Assembly (NCBI GenBank): GCA_023897205.1
Contig: JAHWDD010000008.1
Location: forward strand, 2,852,001 to 2,916,000
From: Exophiala sp. HKRS030
Taxonomy: Eukaryota; Ascomycota; Eurotiomycetes; Chaetothyriales; Herpotrichiellaceae
Length of the DNA stretch: 64,000 nucleotides
Reading direction: 5' to 3'
Positions 33,479 to 43,038 of the stretch are shown here, piece after piece. The notes below the pieces were generated by a model. The model saw only the letters and a program-made list of their open reading frames with translations. It was not told the origin of the DNA and did no database searches. A program made the position numbers and the translations under genes. The first letter of the stretch is position 1. Each line of letters begins with the position of its first letter.

Positions 33479-34594
33479 ATGTCTACAAGAAACTCCACAA
33501 AGGTTGCCAATGGCACCGAACCTGTACCCAGCTATCTCCTCACTGGCAAGGTCGCCATCGTCACCGGTTCAGGTACGTTGTAAAAACTCGAACAATCCTG
33601 CAGAAACAAAGTCAATTGTCGACAAGATCGTCGGCAAGCCCCTCCCTGACCACCTACCCCTGAATCATTTCTCACCGCCTTTGGCCTACCTGCACCCTGA
33701 GGCTCAGGCAGGCTACAGCTCTCCCAATCGTTGAGGCTACAATGGATTCATGACTGACAATTTCCCTATCCAATAGGCCGAGGCATGGGTCGTGAGACTG
33801 CTCTGGAACTCGCCCGTCGTGGAGCTGATGTCGTCGTTAACTATGCCAACTCATCCAAAGCCGCCGATGAGCTTGTAAAAGAGATCAAGGGCCTCGGCCG
33901 TGACGCCATTGCCGTGCAAGGAAACGTCAGCGACGTTCAACAGATCATTGATCTCTTCGCTGCCGCCAAGAAGCACTTCGGCAAGATTGACATCGTTGTC
34001 TCCAATTCCGGTGTCGTCTCCTTCGGTCACCTCAAGGATGTCACAGAGGAAGAGTACGATCGTGTCTTCAACATCAACACCAGAGGTCAATTCTTCGTTG
34101 CCCGTGAAGCCTACAAGAACCTCGAGGTTGGTGGCCGTATCATCCTGATGGGTTCCATCACCGGTCAAGCCAAGGGTGTCCCCAAGCACACTGTCTACTC
34201 TGGCTCAAAGGGTGCCATCGAGACCTTCGTCCGATGCATGGCCATTGACTGTGGAGACAAGAAAATCACCGTCAACGTTGTTGCCCCAGGTGGTATCAAG
34301 ACTGATATGTACCACGCTGTCTGCAAAGAGTATATCCCCAACGGCGATAACCTCACTGACGAGCAAGTCGATGAGTATGCCGCCACTTGGTCTCCAATGA
34401 ACCGTGTCGGCCAGCCCATTGATGTTGCCCGTGTCACCGCTTTCCTCGCCTCCCAGGATGGTGAGTGGGTCAACGGAAAGGTCATCGGAATTGATGGTGC
34501 TGCTTGCGTAAGTTCCCAACCAGATTTTCCAATTACTATCCCGTCCAAGCATTTTGACCCCAATGTACTAATGACTAAAAATGAACAGATGTAA
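33479..34594 (+). CDS. 1,3,8-trihydroxynaphthalene reductase (DHN-melanin SDR)
   Basis: Classical short-chain dehydrogenase that reduces 1,3,8-trihydroxynaphthalene to vermelone (and often tetrahydroxynaphthalene to scytalone) with NADPH in DHN-melanin synthesis. Exons 33479-33572, 33777-34507 and 34589-34594 give 276 residues. The NADPH Rossmann motif is split by intron 1 (TGSG|RGMG). The NADP-type segment [11 protein letters not shown], the catalytic Ser in [21 protein letters not shown] (catalytic Tyr and Lys) and [20 protein letters not shown] match melanin reductases closely, more than versicolorin reductases. The last exon is only ATG-TAA, giving the family C-terminus GIDGAACM. The 81-nt last intron is in frame and stop-free, so retention would add 27 residues. 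Intron 1 (204 nt) is by far the longest here. No polyketide synthase or scytalone dehydratase is nearby. Confidence 0.93.
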
Positions 34595-35272
34595 ATTCCC
34601 TTTACCCTCTGCCAAGCATCGCCTCAAATCTTCCCCTCAGCATTGCCTCGGTTTCTCCCGCATCAGACTGGAAAATCGGGTGAAATTACGTATACAGGTT
34701 TCAAAAAAAGCCGGGAATTCAAGATACCAGGGGCTTGTAGATCGTGGCAGTTCGGGTCACTCCCAGAGATTTTCAAACCCGCTTTTGACAGTCAATGGCG
34801 CAGGGGGATTCTTATTTGTCATTTAGATCTCGCCGGGATATAGATAGATTCAAGGACTTTTGGGTTTTGATTTTGGAGCTGGAACGGGAGACGAGGGCCA
34901 TGGTGGGTGGAGAAGTTTGAGGAAGAGCGTGATATAAAAGAAATGATTGTTGTTCTCTGTGTCGAAATTGCATATGAGCGAATTTTGACATTGCTATATT
35001 TGCCTTCTGAGAAATGGTTCATATTTCGACAATGCGCATGGAAGCCAGTCCTAGAGTATATCCTATTTCTTTGATGTGCATAACCTTGTATTGCTCGCGA
35101 TATTCGTTGTGTCAAGTCGCCCGTCCACTCCAATCCTTGTGCTAACAAGTACATCAGTAACTAGTTAGTAAGCTAATCTAGCAATCGACGTACATGGCAT
35201 GGCGCGACCCTCTAGTTGAGCACCGGGTCGACCGCTAACTAACTAGCCAGGCCGCCAGTGGCCGCCGTTGGA
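34595..35272. other. 3' spacer between convergent genes
   Basis: 678 bp between the stops of the THN reductase and the Ntr1-like gene; AT-richer with no coding signal. Confidence 0.55.
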
Positions 35273-37384
35273 TCAACCACCCCTCGCCAAACGCGCCAAC
35301 TTGTCGTCCAACCCATACGGATCACCATCGACTCCAAAGACAACGTCGTCGAGCAAATAGACCAGGACGCCGCGGTTCCGCCTCTCGGCGTCCTGCAGGC
35401 GATACAATAACCGGCCGAAACGGTCTGACTTGTGGCTCGAGTGCAGCAGTAGGTTGTTTTCGCTGCACCAATCCTCCACGATCGACTTGAATGATACGTC
35501 TTCGTCGGCGATGGTTGTGGCACCTGCGGCGGATGTGCCGCTGTGTGCAGCAGCAGTAGCAGCAGTAGCACCGTCGGCGCGGAATGTCGAGGATGAGTAA
35601 TATGTGGCGTCGTTGTATTTGTGGGATGATGAGTTGGTTGTTGAGATTTTGCCGCGATTGCTAGCGCTTTTGCTGGAGCCCAGGAGTGGTTTCCACATAG
35701 TCCAGCTCTCGGTGTCGACTTTGGATTTGACAAGTGATTGCAATTCGGGGAATCGCTCGAGGTCGAGGTCGGATGAAGACAGGAGTGTCCACCAGTCGAA
35801 CAGCCATTCGTGCAGCGGAGGGGCTTTTTTGGATTTGTTGCGAGAAGAGCCCGACGTGCTGGGGCCCATGGAGGTGGGTTCAATGTATTTGGGGAAGCGT
35901 TTGACGCCTTCGATCAACCTGGGAAGAATGATTTCATGCAGGAGTTTATAGAGTAGCCATGGCGGGACAATAGGTGGTAAAGATATGCCATCTGGCGAAG
36001 AGTCGGGGTCGGGGTGTGCTGTCCACGCGAGGACTAGGTTGACCGCTGGGTCAGGGTTGTATATGTTCCAGTTCTTGGTCAATGTTGCGCGGATCAAGGG
36101 ATACCAGTGGAGAAGGAGAAGAGATTCGAAATATGTGGTTCGCTTTCGATGTTTCACTTTCGTTGATTTTTCTAGTTCAAGAAGTTGAGAGATGGAGCGG
36201 AGAGACGTGATCAGATGGTCAGGCTCGGTTAAAGGATCCCAATCGGCCATTTGACGGCGAAATGGAGTTTCCAGGCATGAGACTGTGAGTTCCGGTAGGG
36301 ACAGATCATGAATATAGGCGGAATAAGTAGTTTGGATCGTCTGCAGTCGACTTATGCAAGAGTCCCATTGGCGGGATTCCATTGAGTCGTCAACTGTGAC
36401 CCGTTCAAAAGCAGAAATGATATCAGTGTATCGTTGGATTTCTTGGTCGTGTAAAGTCAGAGATGCGCCCAGTTGTATATCTTCCATCTCGTGGCGAGAT
36501 TCCAGCTCTTTGGTTGAATCCCAGGCATCGGCAAATGCTTGTAATTGTAGTTTTATTCGAGCAGTGGCCTTAGCAGCTTCCAAACCGGGACTCGGTGAAG
36601 CCTCTCTGGTAGGCGTTGAGAAGCCAGATAATGATGTGAGAGTTTTCGTCTCGGCACCTGTCGCATCGACGATGATCTGCTTCATAGCTTCAGGAATTTG
36701 TAAGCCACGGGACTCAATAGCAGTAACGGCATATTTTGCCTTCGGAGGAGCTTTGATCTTGGGAGTATTTGCTCCGGGAGTCGAGATCCTGGAAGCAGGT
36801 TTGCCATCACTACGCTCCTTTTTTCGTCTTGGAGGTTCCTCCGATCCACTACCTTGGCCCAAACCTGCTCGACTCGAGAGGACTTTGGTCTGAATCGGGG
36901 CAGTTATTCCTTGACCAGATTTCCCCAGTCCCTGACCTTCGCTGTAACCCATCTTTGCCATCATACGAGCAGCAAAGGAGTTTTTCTGAATCTTGCCTCC
37001 AGCAGCAAAAGCCGAAGGGCCTTGGCCACTCGGCTTTTCTGGCTCTCTTTGGGAAGACATTTCGAAAGGCTCGGGAGTGTCTGCGTTTGTGTCTTCGTCG
37101 TATTCGCCAATGTTGAACGAGTTGCGAAATCCTGTCATGCCTAGCCCTGCGCCCATGCCCCTTCCCATCCCTAAGCCCATTGTTGGTCTCTCATCATCAA
37201 CATCGTCGTCGTCGTCTTCGTCATCTTGATCCTCATCCTGGACGGAGGATTTGACAAAGGCGGGTGCGCGATTGCGAAGTATCTTTGTGGTTTTCCTCCT
37301 TTTACTTGGGCGCTCTTCGTCAGAATCTTCCTCGTCGTAGTCTCGAAGATTAAGAGGTTGATCGTCTTCGGATGAATCACTCAT
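35273..37384 (-). CDS. G-patch splicing factor, TFIP11/Ntr1 (Spp382)-like
   Basis: Cofactor that recruits and activates the DEAH helicase Prp43 to disassemble the intron-lariat spliceosome in the nucleus. Intronless, 703 residues from ATG 37384; the frame is open further upstream but has no better start. The N-terminus is acidic (Asp/Glu runs at about 10-65) with a nuclear-localisation-like KRRK. The G-patch follows at about residues 145-190 (SFAARMMAKMGYSEGQGLGK and GITAPIQTKV). A basic/proline linker leads into the TFIP11/GCFC-type helical domain (about 250-540), with LHWYPLIRATLTKNWNIYNP and YKLLHEIILPRLIEGVKR typical of the family. The C-terminal TFIP11 blocks FKSIVEDWCSENNLLL and VYLLDDVVFGVD close the protein. 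An Ala/Thr/Ser-rich insert lies around 600-630. Divergent from MnSOD. Confidence 0.9.
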   Translation of the reverse strand: MSDSSEDDQPLNLRDYDEEDSDEERPSKRRKTTKILRNRAPAFVKSSVQDEDQDDEDDDDDVDDERPTMGLGMGRGMGAGLGMTGFRNSFNIGEYDEDTNADTPEPFEMSSQREPEKPSGQGPSAFAAGGKIQKNSFAARMMAKMGYSEGQGLGKSGQGITAPIQTKVLSSRAGLGQGSGSEEPPRRKKERSDGKPASRISTPGANTPKIKAPPKAKYAVTAIESRGLQIPEAMKQIIVDATGAETKTLTSLSGFSTPTREASPSPGLEAAKATARIKLQLQAFADAWDSTKELESRHEMEDIQLGASLTLHDQEIQRYTDIISAFERVTVDDSMESRQWDSCISRLQTIQTTYSAYIHDLSLPELTVSCLETPFRRQMADWDPLTEPDHLITSLRSISQLLELEKSTKVKHRKRTTYFESLLLLHWYPLIRATLTKNWNIYNPDPAVNLVLAWTAHPDPDSSPDGISLPPIVPPWLLYKLLHEIILPRLIEGVKRFPKYIEPTSMGPSTSGSSRNKSKKAPPLHEWLFDWWTLLSSSDLDLERFPELQSLVKSKVDTESWTMWKPLLGSSKSASNRGKISTTNSSSHKYNDATYYSSSTFRADGATAATAAAHSGTSAAGATTIADEDVSFKSIVEDWCSENNLLLHSSHKSDRFGRLLYRLQDAERRNRGVLVYLLDDVVFGVDGDPYGLDDKLARLARGG

Positions 37385-37879
37385 TGTGATGGTAAGGAGC
37401 GTGATCAAGGCGCCGGTGGCATGGTTCGCAGACGAGGTGACAAGCGAATTAGGCGGAAACGCATGTGATGGCGGTTGGAATTTTTGGTGTACGGCGGGCA
37501 GAATGCCAGAATCCGGGGAACGGCGCCTAGCCATAATAGGGAATTAGCCCTGGAAGGGAAGGAACGGTAGCTTCTCGGATAAGGAAGAAATGATAATCCG
37601 CGGGATGACGAAAGAGTCTTGGTCTGACGTAAAAGTGTTCCGAGGATATCGCTAAGGCTGTTGCGGTTGCTAATCGGGACATTGGGGTTCCGACAGGAAA
37701 TGCACTCCAAATTCATTGCTTGATTCACGAAATACTAGCTACTGTTGACACCACCGCCATTACCACTTCTATCGACTCCAAATCCTGCTTCGAACTCATA
37801 ATCAATCTATATTTCTTCATTTCCAATCTTCAATCGACCAACTTTGACTCTCAAGTTCTCCTCCCACTCACTTTCGAAG
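37385..37879. other. divergent promoter region, Ntr1-like / MnSOD
   Basis: 495 bp between divergent start codons, CT-rich towards the MnSOD side (37720-37879). No other gene seen. Confidence 0.6.
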
Positions 37880-38704
37880 ATGGCATCCCTCCTCAGATCT
37901 AGTCTTCGTCCCTCGAGTCTCCGAGCTGCGGCTTCTGCATCCAATCCACTCCGATCCATCACCACGGCCGACCGAACCTTCATTCGAACAAAGGCCACTC
38001 TGCCGGATTTAAGCTGTACGTGATAAAAGCCCAACCCTCAGACTCACGTGGAAGCTGACAAAACATCCGGGAATAGATGACTACGGTGCTCTGGAACCCG
38101 CCATCAACGGCAAGATAATGGAACTCCACCACAGCAAGCACCATCAAACATATGTGAACTCGTACAACGACGCTGCGGACAAATTCGCAGCTGCAGAGGC
38201 CAGTGACGACATCAAGGCCAAGGTGGCTCTCCTCCCGGTCATCAACTTCCACGGCGGTGGTCACCTCAACCACACATTGTTCTGGGAGAATCTGGCACCA
38301 AAGAACCAAGGTGGTGGTGAACCTCCATCTGGAGAGCTGTCCAAGGCTATTGATTCGACATACGGCAATCTGGAAGAGTTGAAGAAGAAATTCAACGCTG
38401 CTCTTGCCGGCATTCAGGGCTCTGGTTGGGCTTGGCTGGTCAAGGATACCCAGACTGGTGACATTTCTATCAAGACATATGCCAATCAGGATCCAGTTGT
38501 TGGGCAGTACAAGCCGTTGTTGGGTGTTGATGCATGGGAACATGCTGTAAGGAGTTTCCGTTCCCTTATTTCAAGCCCGCGAGAATTCGTTTACTGACCT
38601 CTTGACAGTACTATTTGCAATATCAGAACCGCAAGGCCGAATACTTTAGTGCCATTTGGGACGTGATCAACTGGAAGGCTGCCGAGAAGAGATTCTCCAG
38701 TTAA
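37880..38704 (+). CDS. sod2: mitochondrial manganese superoxide dismutase
   Basis: Dismutates superoxide to hydrogen peroxide and oxygen in the mitochondrial matrix. Exons 37880-38015, 38077-38546 and 38609-38704 (introns of 61 and 62 nt, GT-AG) give 233 residues. The N-terminal 35-40 residues are Arg/Ser/Ala-rich ([18 protein letters not shown]), a mitochondrial presequence. The mature part begins [20 protein letters not shown]. Metal ligands are visible: His in MELHHSKHH, His in [14 protein letters not shown], and Asp and His in [13 protein letters not shown]; the last is completed by the third exon. [17 protein letters not shown] is typical of the Fe/Mn family. The Gln/Gly pattern favours manganese, but sequence alone does not prove metal specificity. 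Confidence 0.95.
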
Positions 38705-38824
38705 ATGTACGACGGTCAGATAAGGAACCAAATTGTACATTACGTGATAGTAATCTCGCGATGAGCTACATAACAAGCAAAATACTCAATGATATCCCAG
38801 CTTGCTAGCCTAACAACTTCCCAT
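38705..38824. other. 120-bp convergent spacer, MnSOD / GFA-domain gene
   Basis: Only 120 bp separate the two opposing stop codons, so the 3' UTRs probably overlap. Confidence 0.6.
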
Positions 38825-40279
38825 TCACTCGCTCTCACTTCTTCTCTTCCACAATCTCCCGCGATCCCGTCTCAAGCCCTCAGCAATCCCTTTGACAAAC
38901 TCGGCATCGACCGCATCCTCCATATATCCCAACGCACCGGGCATCTGCTCCCACTGCAACCAATGCTCAAGCCTCCCCTCACTCCTCGTCCTCCCCTCGC
39001 TCTCGTCCTCCAACAACCCAACCCCAACATCAAGCGTGTCCAAACCATGCCTGTAGTAAAACACCGTGGCGGCACAACACGAGCAGAAATACCGATCGAC
39101 ATGCTGACTGGTCTGATAGCGCGTCAACAGCGCGGGCGCGGACGACGAGCGATTCGTATCCGTGTCCGCCAGGTACGCTTCGAGGCTCGACGCCGGCGTC
39201 TCGATCAGACTGCGCGGGATTGTCGCCCAGCTGGTGATTTCGAACCCGCTGACCAGCCGGCACGAGGTGCAGGCGTCCAGGCTGGCGTTGAATTTGCCCG
39301 TGTTTTGGTTGTGTGTTGTCGGTGGGCGGAAGATGGTGAATGAGACTTGGCCGCAGTGGCAGCGTGCGTGCAGTGTGTCGTTCTCGTTGTTGGGTTTGTC
39401 CTTGGATTGGACTTGAGTCTTGTCTTGGTCTCCCTTTTTGCCCCCTCCTCCTGATGGTGGTAGGACTGCTTCCCTTTTCTCATCATCGGCTATCTCGCCC
39501 TCGCCCTCACGGTCTCCAGTAGCTCCCTTTTGACGATCCTTGTCACGACCACGACCACGACCAAGCATCTCGACAATATGCTCATCCTCAACGACATCCG
39601 AGTCTCTCCCGCGCCATCGCCTATCCATACCGTGTAGCTCGCCGCGATTGATCCACGCCGCGGCTCCAGCGTCCCCTTTAACCTCGTCAACCCAGAGCTG
39701 CACTCTGTTGAATCTCCCCTGAAGACCCTTCTTGGTGGTTTCATCCTTTGCCTGATCACCGCCCTCATCATGACCACTACCACCACCACTACCACCACCA
39801 CCACCAGCAGAATCAACAGAATCAACAAACTCCACACACCCCGTAGCGACCTCCCACTCACCGCCTCTTTCAACATTCGCCAAACTGGCTCCACACACAC
39901 GACACGCGATCCTGAGTATATTCGGCGACGAACGGTACCGGATCACTTTAGAATCCTCATCTGCATCTGCACCGTGTGCACCGTTTCCCTCATCGTCATC
40001 CGGACTTGCAGCGCCGACAAGTTCCTTGGGCACATCACCCGGGATCACGGCGAAAGTTGCAAATAATAAGCCCGACGCGCGCCGGCAGGAGCGACAGTGG
40101 CAGATGGATGATTTCAAAGGGAATGATGTGTTGCTGGGTAGTGGGATGGCGAGGTCGGTGGTGCCGCAGTGGCATGCGAGCCGTAGTAGTGTTGTGCTTG
40201 ATGTCGGTGGGAGGGATGTGTTTTTATTCGAGTCTGTGGCTGCTCCTGGTGCGGATGGTGATGACGTCGAGGACGCCAT
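38825..40279 (-). CDS. double CENP-V/GFA-domain protein
   Basis: Zinc-binding protein with two glutathione-dependent formaldehyde-activating (GFA/CENP-V) domains. Intronless, 484 residues from ATG 40279. Domain 1 (about 30-160) has LACHCGTTDLAI, SICHCRSCRRASGLLFA and IACRVCGASLANVERGG. A roughly 130-residue Gly/Asp/Lys-rich linker follows. Domain 2 (about 300-450) has ARCHCGQVSFTIF, DACTSCRLVSGFEITSWATI and YFCSCCAATVFYYRHG. The Cys pairs are the zinc ligands. Single-domain members are usually 130-190 residues, so this is a tandem form, which exists in filamentous fungi. Enzymatic activity on formaldehyde-glutathione adducts is doubtful for most of the family. The C-terminus (GRLWKRRSESE) is basic. 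Confidence 0.88.
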   Translation of the reverse strand: MASSTSSPSAPGAATDSNKNTSLPPTSSTTLLRLACHCGTTDLAIPLPSNTSFPLKSSICHCRSCRRASGLLFATFAVIPGDVPKELVGAASPDDDEGNGAHGADADEDSKVIRYRSSPNILRIACRVCGASLANVERGGEWEVATGCVEFVDSVDSAGGGGGSGGGSGHDEGGDQAKDETTKKGLQGRFNRVQLWVDEVKGDAGAAAWINRGELHGMDRRWRGRDSDVVEDEHIVEMLGRGRGRDKDRQKGATGDREGEGEIADDEKREAVLPPSGGGGKKGDQDKTQVQSKDKPNNENDTLHARCHCGQVSFTIFRPPTTHNQNTGKFNASLDACTSCRLVSGFEITSWATIPRSLIETPASSLEAYLADTDTNRSSSAPALLTRYQTSQHVDRYFCSCCAATVFYYRHGLDTLDVGVGLLEDESEGRTRSEGRLEHWLQWEQMPGALGYMEDAVDAEFVKGIAEGLRRDRGRLWKRRSESE

Positions 40280-41172
40280 TATTTATTGGTGAGATGATAA
40301 TCTTCAGTGACAGTATGGAGATGGTGGATTCAACGCTGGTACCGATCGAAAAGTCGATACTTGGTGTTGTGCAGGTCGAGTGGATGTCTCAAAGTTCAGT
40401 ATACATCAGGACTCGTCAATGTTGGATTTCGTGAAGAAGTGATGTCATGTACCTGCAGGAAATACCGAGTACATCTATTCATCAGTTTCTGAATTTAGTT
40501 GTCCATCGGTCAGCGAGTTCTTATCGCGAGTTCTTATCACGATCCAATAGGCAAGTCTTGGTCTCGTGGTGATTGAAGATGTAGAGAGATCATCGTCACA
40601 GTCATACATGTTGAAGGGCGTGGAGCGGGGCATGGCAAGGCTGCGTCAAAACCTTGCCCAGCGTGAGGTCAATCCACGTCACAAAAGGTATGGTTAGGAG
40701 GCGACAATGTGGATTGAGCAGTATATTTGTGCCATAAATTGATTCGCAGCAAGCGTTTGCTGTGATGTGTGATATCTGATTGGGGTACTCGATCATCGTC
40801 TCTTGTCGCAAAGATTGGCCATCTTCTTTCCCATTGTCTAGCTTGAGCCAGAATTGGTTTATATGACACTGAGTTGGAACTTTTTTGATCCATGCCTTTC
40901 CGCTTGGTCTATTGTCACTATGGCTTCATTCAGACCTCGCACATAACACGGTTCAGCTCCTCAATAGCAAACACCTACAATGCATCCATCTATCTTTCGG
41001 GTGCCGTTTCTTTCATAAATACACAGCTAAAGCTCCTGTTAATGCAAATTTGTTGCACGATTCTGAACCGGTGGATGATACCAAAACACGGATTCTTCTT
41101 CTCGAATCTCGTTCCACATTTTCAATGTGGAGGCTCTTAGGAAGGAACCTCAGCTTTCGTGTATCAACTCGG
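40280..41172. other. intergenic, no supported gene
   Basis: About 0.9 kb between two minus-strand genes; frames up to 152 codons overlap the GFA gene antisense and are shadows. Confidence 0.5.
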
Positions 41173-42189
41173 TCAATCATCCCTCAACCACGGATGATCA
41201 AGGGCTTCATGTGCAGTTGGCCGATCTCTCGGGTCAGGTTTCAATAACATCCGAATAAAGTCTTCATCTTCAGGATCCACAACACTCGCCAACGCATCTG
41301 GCCAACGATTAGGGTAAGATTCAGAAGAAGCTTGAACTTGACGGAAGTAATCTTTGTGTGAGTCTGGTACAATGTCGATGAAATGCTCCGGGAATGGTCC
41401 GAGGCATCTCATCTGTCGCTCCAAAATATTATCATGAATCATTTCGTCGGTTGGGTCGAGCAATTTAGGTGCGAAGAAGTGGTCACCAACAAGGAAGAAA
41501 AGAGCCTTGTCACATGATTAGAATAAGAGTGGAGATTTGTCGGCTATGACTTACAGTTGCACCGACGGCCCAAATGTCAACAGCGGTGGTCAGCTGTGCT
41601 TTCAAGATCATCTCAGGGGCTCTGTAGACGGCTGTTCCACTAATAGATCGATCTAGATTATGAGAGGCATCTTCAAAAGCCGAATCGCCCAGGTCGGATA
41701 ATTTGATATCTGAAAAGCGAGTCGAACCTGTACCGCGGTTGGCCAGGATATTGTCTGGTTTGATATCTGTCAAGATTAGACATGATCGTCGAAAAAAGGT
41801 ATGCAAGACTATTTCAACTAACCATTGTGAATACGCCCGAAACCATGCAAGACAATTAAGCCATGCAAGACCGATTTGATAATTTGCTTGATTTCCCCTT
41901 TCTCGAGTGGCTGCTGGCATGAGGCGGCGTAAAGACTGGTGTCCAAACGTTCCAAGACCATTGACGGTGGACTATCGGTAGTGTCTACCAATTGACGGAT
42001 ATATGGGCTACCTTTACACAGTCGCAAAGCCTGGATTTCTTTGTGCAAGCGATCTGGAGGGGCATGTTTGATGACGACCGGATTCCTGGTGTCCAAGGCA
42101 CTAAACTGCAGATTAGCGATTTGTACGGATGGACCAAACCGGAGTGGTTTCTTGGAGGATGGAAACTCACAATGCTGGCCAGACATCAT
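41173..42189 (-). CDS. small divergent protein kinase
   Basis: Protein-kinase-like fold of 303 residues. Exons on the minus strand: 42189-41823, 41766-41555 and 41505-41173, with GT-AG introns of 56 and 49 nt. The first ATG of the Met-Met pair at 42189 is used; upstream in-frame sequence begins only with GTG. Motifs in order: VVIKHAP (ATP-anchoring Lys), FGRIHNDIKPDNIL (catalytic loop, His-Asn-Asp instead of His-Arg-Asp, completed by splicing), IKLSDLGDSA (DLG in place of DFG), GTAVYRAPEMILKA (activation segment and APE), VDIWAVGATALFFLVGDHFF (split by intron 2), and LLKPDPRDRPTAHEALDHPW (subdomain XI). No glycine-rich loop is evident in the first 40 residues. The catalytic Asp, Lys and DxG Asp are present, so it may be active, but ATP binding may be atypical. 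The closest group is uncertain, perhaps CMGC/SRPK-like. Confidence 0.88.
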
Positions 42190-43005
42190 GATTGTTGGCT
42201 CTGAACTGGCCACAAATCTGATATGCTGACTTTCGACCTCTCAATTGAGAAACGGAACTCAATTTTGGAGGTGTGTTTTTGGCTATATTTTGCAACATAT
42301 TGAACTTCTCATTGCAGAAGCAGTTCGAATGTATCCCGCCAGGTCGAGTGAAGACACAAAATTTTCAAAGATCGAGACAGACTGACGAGGGTGACTTGTG
42401 ACATTCTTGCTGGACAGCAAGTTCTCACAGAAGTCAGCCTTGGTTGATCAAAGGTAGAGTCGTGAGTCTGACTCGGTGACTTTGTGAGGTCCGAAGACTA
42501 GAGGAGAGCGAGGGCTTTGAGAACAATAAACAATTACAAGCCTCGGGGTAAAAATAAAAGGATTAAGAAGGAAGTACCGAAGTTGAATCGAAGTCTGAAG
42601 GTGGATCTTTTCGATTTAAGCGGTGAGGCACAAAATCCATCGTGACTGGATGTGAGTTAGATTGGGAAGGCGCGAAGTTCTGCAGTCGTGCAGTTCTGCG
42701 TTACTGCAAAAATCCCGTCGCTGCCTTGTTTGTTTCCAGACGGTGATTGGGGCAGGAACGACTCAGCAGACCTTCAGTTGCGCCTGCATTTGCAATTGTG
42801 ACTGCAGGTGTCATTACTTACAACAACATTGAATGTGTACGAGGCGTCGAGGTCACCCGTCATCAGTCATGGTGGCATTCATCAGACGTGGCTTCGGACC
42901 TGGCAGGCGGATGATGGAGAATCTCTAACGAGTTAGTTGGTAGGGTGAGACAGTGACGGTGACACACGACGGAATTGGTGCATTTACGGGCCGTAGTCAA
43001 CACCT

Positions 43006-43038
43006 GTGTCCCTGTCCCTGTCCCTGTTCCGTGTCCCG
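43006..43038. repeat. TGTCCC stutter
   Basis: About five imperfect copies of a TGTCCC hexamer in the gene-poor region; a similar CCTGTT/CCTGTC stutter is at 3570-3592. Confidence 0.85.
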
